From: an uncultured Bacilli bacterium
GTDB lineage: Bacteria; Bacillota_I; Bacilli_A; RF39; UBA660
NCBI GenBank assembly: GCA_947598455.1
Contig: CANQFI010000068.1
Span: 1 to 9,236, forward strand
Reading direction: 5' to 3'
DNA length: 9,236 nucleotides
Below are positions 6,244 through 9,236 of the stretch, piece after piece. Below the pieces are notes generated by a model. It was not told where the DNA came from, did no database searches, and saw only the letters and a list, made by a program, of their open reading frames with translations. Position numbers and translations under genes: made by a program. Each line of letters opens with the position of its first letter. Within the stretch, counting starts at the first letter, position 1.

Positions 6244-9236
6244 ATGAAAAAGAAAGTTGTAATAATTGGTGCTGGACCAGCTGGTCTAACAGCTGCTTAT
6301 GAATTATTAAAGAGAAATAGTAACTATAATGTTATAATTTTAGAAGAAAGCGATTCAATTGGAGGAATTTCTAAAACTGTTAATTATAAAGGCAATAGAA
6401 TGGATATTGGTGGTCATAGATTTTTTTCTAAAGAGGAACGTGTAAATGATTTTTGGGAAAAAATTATGCCTATACAGGGGAAGCCATCTTTTGATGATAA
6501 GGAGTTAAATAAAGAAAAAATATTAGCTGAAGGAGGGCCAGATCCAGAAAAAGAAGATAATGTTTTTTTAGTTAGAGATAGGGTTTCACGTATTTATTAT
6601 TTAAAAAAATTTTTTGATTATCCAGTTAGTATGAAGTTTCAAACTTTTAAAAATCTAGGATTGGTTAGAACTATTCAAAGCGGTTTTAGTTATTTGAAAA
6701 GCATTTTTATTAAGAAAAAAGAAGATAATTTAGAAAATTTTTATATTAATCGTTTTGGAAAAAAATTGTATTCGACTTTTTTTGAAGGTTATACTGAAAA
6801 ATTATGGGGGAGACATCCTAAAAATATTTCTGCTGATTGGGGTGCACAAAGAGTAAAAGGGTTGTCTATTATTTCTGTTTTAAAAGATTCTTTTAGTAAA
6901 TTATTTAATATTAAATCTAAAAATAAGGAAACGTCTTTAATTGAAAAATATATTTATCCTAAATATGGACCTGGTCAATTATGGGAGAAAGTTGCTTCAG
7001 AAATAGAAGCAATGGGAGGAAAGATTTTAAAAAATCATCAGGTTATTGAGATAAATAACGATAAAAAAAGTATTCAATCTGTTATTTGTTTAGTTGGTAA
7101 TAATAAAAAAGAAATAAAAGGAGATATATTTCTTTCAAGTATGCCATTAAAAGATTTAGTTTGTAATATGAATAATGTACCTAAAAACATTTATAAAGTC
7201 GCTAATAATTTACCATATCGTGATTTTGTAACAATTGGTGTTTTAGTAAAAAAACTTAATTTAAAAAATGAAACTAAGATTAAAACTTTAAATAATATAG
7301 TTCCTGATTGTTGGATATATGTTCAAGAACAAGATGTTAAACTTGGAAGAATTCAAATTTTTAACAACTGGAGTCCGTATATGGTAAAACAACCTAAAGA
7401 TACTGTATGGATTGGTTTAGAATATTTTTGTAATGAGAATGATGAATTTTGGAATATGAGTGATGAAGAATGTAGTAAGTTTGCTATTAATGAACTTATT
7501 AAGATGGGAATTATTAATGAGGATGATGTAATAGATTCACATAGAGAAAAGGTAAAAAAAGCTTATCCTGCATATTTTGATAGTTATAGTGAAATAGATA
7601 AAGTAATTGCTTTTGTAAATAAGTATGATAATTTATATTGTATAGGTCGTAATGGTCAACATAGATATAATAATATGGATCATTCAATGATGACGGGAAT
7701 GAAGGCTGTTGATAGTATTTTAGATGAAGATATTAACAAGGATGATGTTTGGAATGTAAATACTGATAAAGATTTTCATGAAAGTAATGAAAATAAAGAG
7801 AATAAAAAAAATTTTTTGAAGATAAAAGAAAGATTTGAAAAGATAAAAATAAATAAATGGTTTATGTTACTATTAATGTTGGCTATACCTCTTATTTATT
7901 GGGGGACTAGTAGTTGGAATATTGATACTGATTCTTATTTCTTATTTAATCATGGAAAATATGTGTTAGAACATGGAATTCCTACAATTGAGCCATTTAC
8001 AATGCATGAAAATATGCCTTTTGTAATGCAGCAATGGGTATTTGCGGTAGGGTACTATTTAGTTTATAACAAACTTGGAAAAACATGGGTATTTATTTTT
8101 CTAATTTTATTTAATTATTTACTAATGTATGTAATGTATAAGTTATGTATGTTAGTTAGTAATAAAAATTATGTTTTGTCAGCAATTTGTGCTATTGTGA
8201 TTGATTTTCTTTTGTTAAAGTTAAGTTTTATAACAACAAGACCACAAGTTTTAACATATTTATTACTACTTTTAGAATTATATGTAATTGAGTTATTTAA
8301 GAGGAATGGAAAACCTAGAATATTATTGTGGATACTACTTTTCTCGTTAATTCTTATTAATTGTCATGCGGCGATGTGGTGGTTTATATTTATTGTTATG
8401 TTACCTTTTATTGTAGAAGGAATTTGTGAAAAATTTATTTTAAAACAGGAATCTATATGTGATTTTAGATGGTATTTCGTTATTATATTGTTAGCTTTTT
8501 TAGTTGGTTTTATTAATCCCTATGGAATTAAGGCTATTACATATTTTATAAATTCGTATGGAGGATCTGATGCTGAAATAATAGCTGAAATGATACCAGT
8601 AAAGATTTTTAGTCTTGCAGGTAAATATATAATTGGAATATTATTTTTATATTTTGTTATATATATGTATGCCAAAGAAAAAAAATTTAGTTATTTACTT
8701 ATGGCTTTTGGTTGTATGGTTTTATGTTTTATGGCTCGAAAAAGTTTTTGTTTATTTGCAATGTTTGTCACATATCCTTTATGTTATTTCTTTAAAGATT
8801 TATTTAGATGTAATTGCTTAGAAAAATCAAGTATTATTCCAAAGAAATTTTTTTCCAAAACATTTGCTATGTTAGCAGTTGTTATCTTATTAGTATTTGG
8901 GATAATTTCAGGTAAAAAAGTTTTGGATAATCAGGAAGAGTCTTATCTTGATGATGGAATTGAAAAATTAATTAATGAGTATGATACTAAAGATATGAAA
9001 GTATATTGTAATTATAATATTGGTGGTTATTTAGAAATGTATGGGATTAAAGCATTTATTGATCCAAGAGCAGAAATATTTTATATGACAATGGATGGAG
9101 GAATAGATATTTTTGGTGATTATGTGGTATCGCAAAGTGGAACAGGTAATATTGATGATTTTATAGAAGCATATGATTTTACACATTTATTTGTAGTTTC
9201 ATATGATAGATTGTATTTTGAAAAAGAAATAAAAAA
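6244..9236 (+). CDS. Fusion of FAD-dependent oxidoreductase (UGM/amine-oxidase-like) with GT-C-like membrane glycosyltransferase domain; 3' end outside window
   Basis: The frame is open without a stop from the ATG to the window end, giving 997 complete codons. Residues 1 to about 515 form a complete FAD oxidoreductase: Rossmann motif GAGPAG (9-14) in strand [10 protein letters not shown], acidic FAD-ribose residue Glu34/Glu35, SIGGISKT (39-45), [10 protein letters not shown] (54-63), and the C-terminal FAD contact [14 protein letters not shown] (468-481). This resembles the UDP-galactopyranose mutase/protoporphyrinogen-oxidase-like group found in surface-polysaccharide loci. After a Lys/Asn/Glu-rich linker (about 505-537) come roughly ten to twelve membrane spans. 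The first outer loop has DTDSYF (561-566) and a distal QQWVF (596-600), the intramembrane stretch has TTRPQ (664-668) and NCHA (706-709), and a soluble part has GGYL...FIDPRAE (927-943). That pattern matches large GT-C-type lipid-linked-sugar glycosyltransferases. Likely role: surface glycan or glycolipid synthesis; the substrate is not visible. Poly-A tracts of 7-8 are frequent here, unlike in the Tad genes. Confidence 0.9.
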   Translation, partial: MKKKVVIIGAGPAGLTAAYELLKRNSNYNVIILEESDSIGGISKTVNYKGNRMDIGGHRFFSKEERVNDFWEKIMPIQGKPSFDDKELNKEKILAEGGPDPEKEDNVFLVRDRVSRIYYLKKFFDYPVSMKFQTFKNLGLVRTIQSGFSYLKSIFIKKKEDNLENFYINRFGKKLYSTFFEGYTEKLWGRHPKNISADWGAQRVKGLSIISVLKDSFSKLFNIKSKNKETSLIEKYIYPKYGPGQLWEKVASEIEAMGGKILKNHQVIEINNDKKSIQSVICLVGNNKKEIKGDIFLSSMPLKDLVCNMNNVPKNIYKVANNLPYRDFVTIGVLVKKLNLKNETKIKTLNNIVPDCWIYVQEQDVKLGRIQIFNNWSPYMVKQPKDTVWIGLEYFCNENDEFWNMSDEECSKFAINELIKMGIINEDDVIDSHREKVKKAYPAYFDSYSEIDKVIAFVNKYDNLYCIGRNGQHRYNNMDHSMMTGMKAVDSILDEDINKDDVWNVNTDKDFHESNENKENKKNFLKIKERFEKIKINKWFMLLLMLAIPLIYWGTSSWNIDTDSYFLFNHGKYVLEHGIPTIEPFTMHENMPFVMQQWVFAVGYYLVYNKLGKTWVFIFLILFNYLLMYVMYKLCMLVSNKNYVLSAICAIVIDFLLLKLSFITTRPQVLTYLLLLLELYVIELFKRNGKPRILLWILLFSLILINCHAAMWWFIFIVMLPFIVEGICEKFILKQESICDFRWYFVIILLAFLVGFINPYGIKAITYFINSYGGSDAEIIAEMIPVKIFSLAGKYIIGILFLYFVIYMYAKEKKFSYLLMAFGCMVLCFMARKSFCLFAMFVTYPLCYFFKDLFRCNCLEKSSIIPKKFFSKTFAMLAVVILLVFGIISGKKVLDNQEESYLDDGIEKLINEYDTKDMKVYCNYNIGGYLEMYGIKAFIDPRAEIFYMTMDGGIDIFGDYVVSQSGTGNIDDFIEAYDFTHLFVVSYDRLYFEKEIK

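Noticed and set aside
7840..7866. Separate start for the membrane half of the fusion gene (ATG near 7864)
   Set aside because: No Shine-Dalgarno sequence precedes it and the frame continues unbroken from the FAD domain, so a single polypeptide is the simpler reading.
8633..8821. 62-codon hydrophobic open frame near the end of the window
   Set aside because: It lies inside the membrane half of the fusion gene in another frame. Its hydrophobicity follows from the T-rich membrane-span codons of the real frame.
1..9236. CRISPR array, tRNA or rRNA genes, insertion sequences or phage genes
   Set aside because: No regularly spaced direct repeats, cloverleaf-like segments, terminal inverted repeats or transposase/integrase motifs were seen while reading the coding blocks, and gene-free space is under 100 bases at any point.

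Overview
The window is very AT-rich (roughly 30% GC by eye). It carries strong Firmicutes-type Shine-Dalgarno sites (AGGAGG, AGGAG, AAGGTGAT). All six visible genes end in TAA or TAG, and the Trp codons I read in translating are TGG. This fits a low-GC Gram-positive bacterium of the Bacilli/Erysipelotrichia/uncultured gut lineage type, using the standard bacterial code rather than the Mycoplasma code. The lineage is an inference from composition and gene content; nothing in the window names a species.

Bases 1-6153 hold six tightly packed plus-strand genes that read as one operon entering from upstream. They are: the 3' part of a large Cys-containing, apparently extracytoplasmic protein that I do not recognise; a small single-span TadE-like (pseudopilin-like) protein; a CpaB/RcpC-like protein with a SAF domain; a CpaF/TadA-type secretion ATPase with a long Pro/Gln/Asn/Thr-rich C-terminal tail; and two TadB/TadC-type T2SSF membrane platform proteins. 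Together they form the core of a Tad/Flp pilus or related type II/IV secretion machine. The ATPase would work on the TadB/TadC platform to assemble or export pilin-like subunits. The TadE-like protein and the large first protein are the best candidates for surface components. The Flp pilin, prepilin peptidase (TadV/CpaA) and TadZ/CpaE are not in the window. A secretin is also absent, as expected for a single-membrane cell.

An AT-rich hairpin with a T-tract follows the last Tad gene at 6152-6181. An extended -10 promoter (TGTTATAAT) and a G-rich ribosome binding site then start an independent unit at 6244. This final gene stays open to the end of the window (at least 997 codons). It encodes a fusion of an FAD-dependent oxidoreductase related to UDP-galactopyranose mutase/amine-oxidase proteins with a polytopic GT-C-like glycosyltransferase-type membrane domain. 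It probably acts in cell-surface glycan or glycolipid synthesis. It is richer in poly-A tracts than the Tad block, so it may have a different history.

The features most worth a second look are the FAD/GT-C fusion, the CpaF tail, the unrecognised Cys-containing protein at the head of the operon, and two strong hairpins inside coding sequence.
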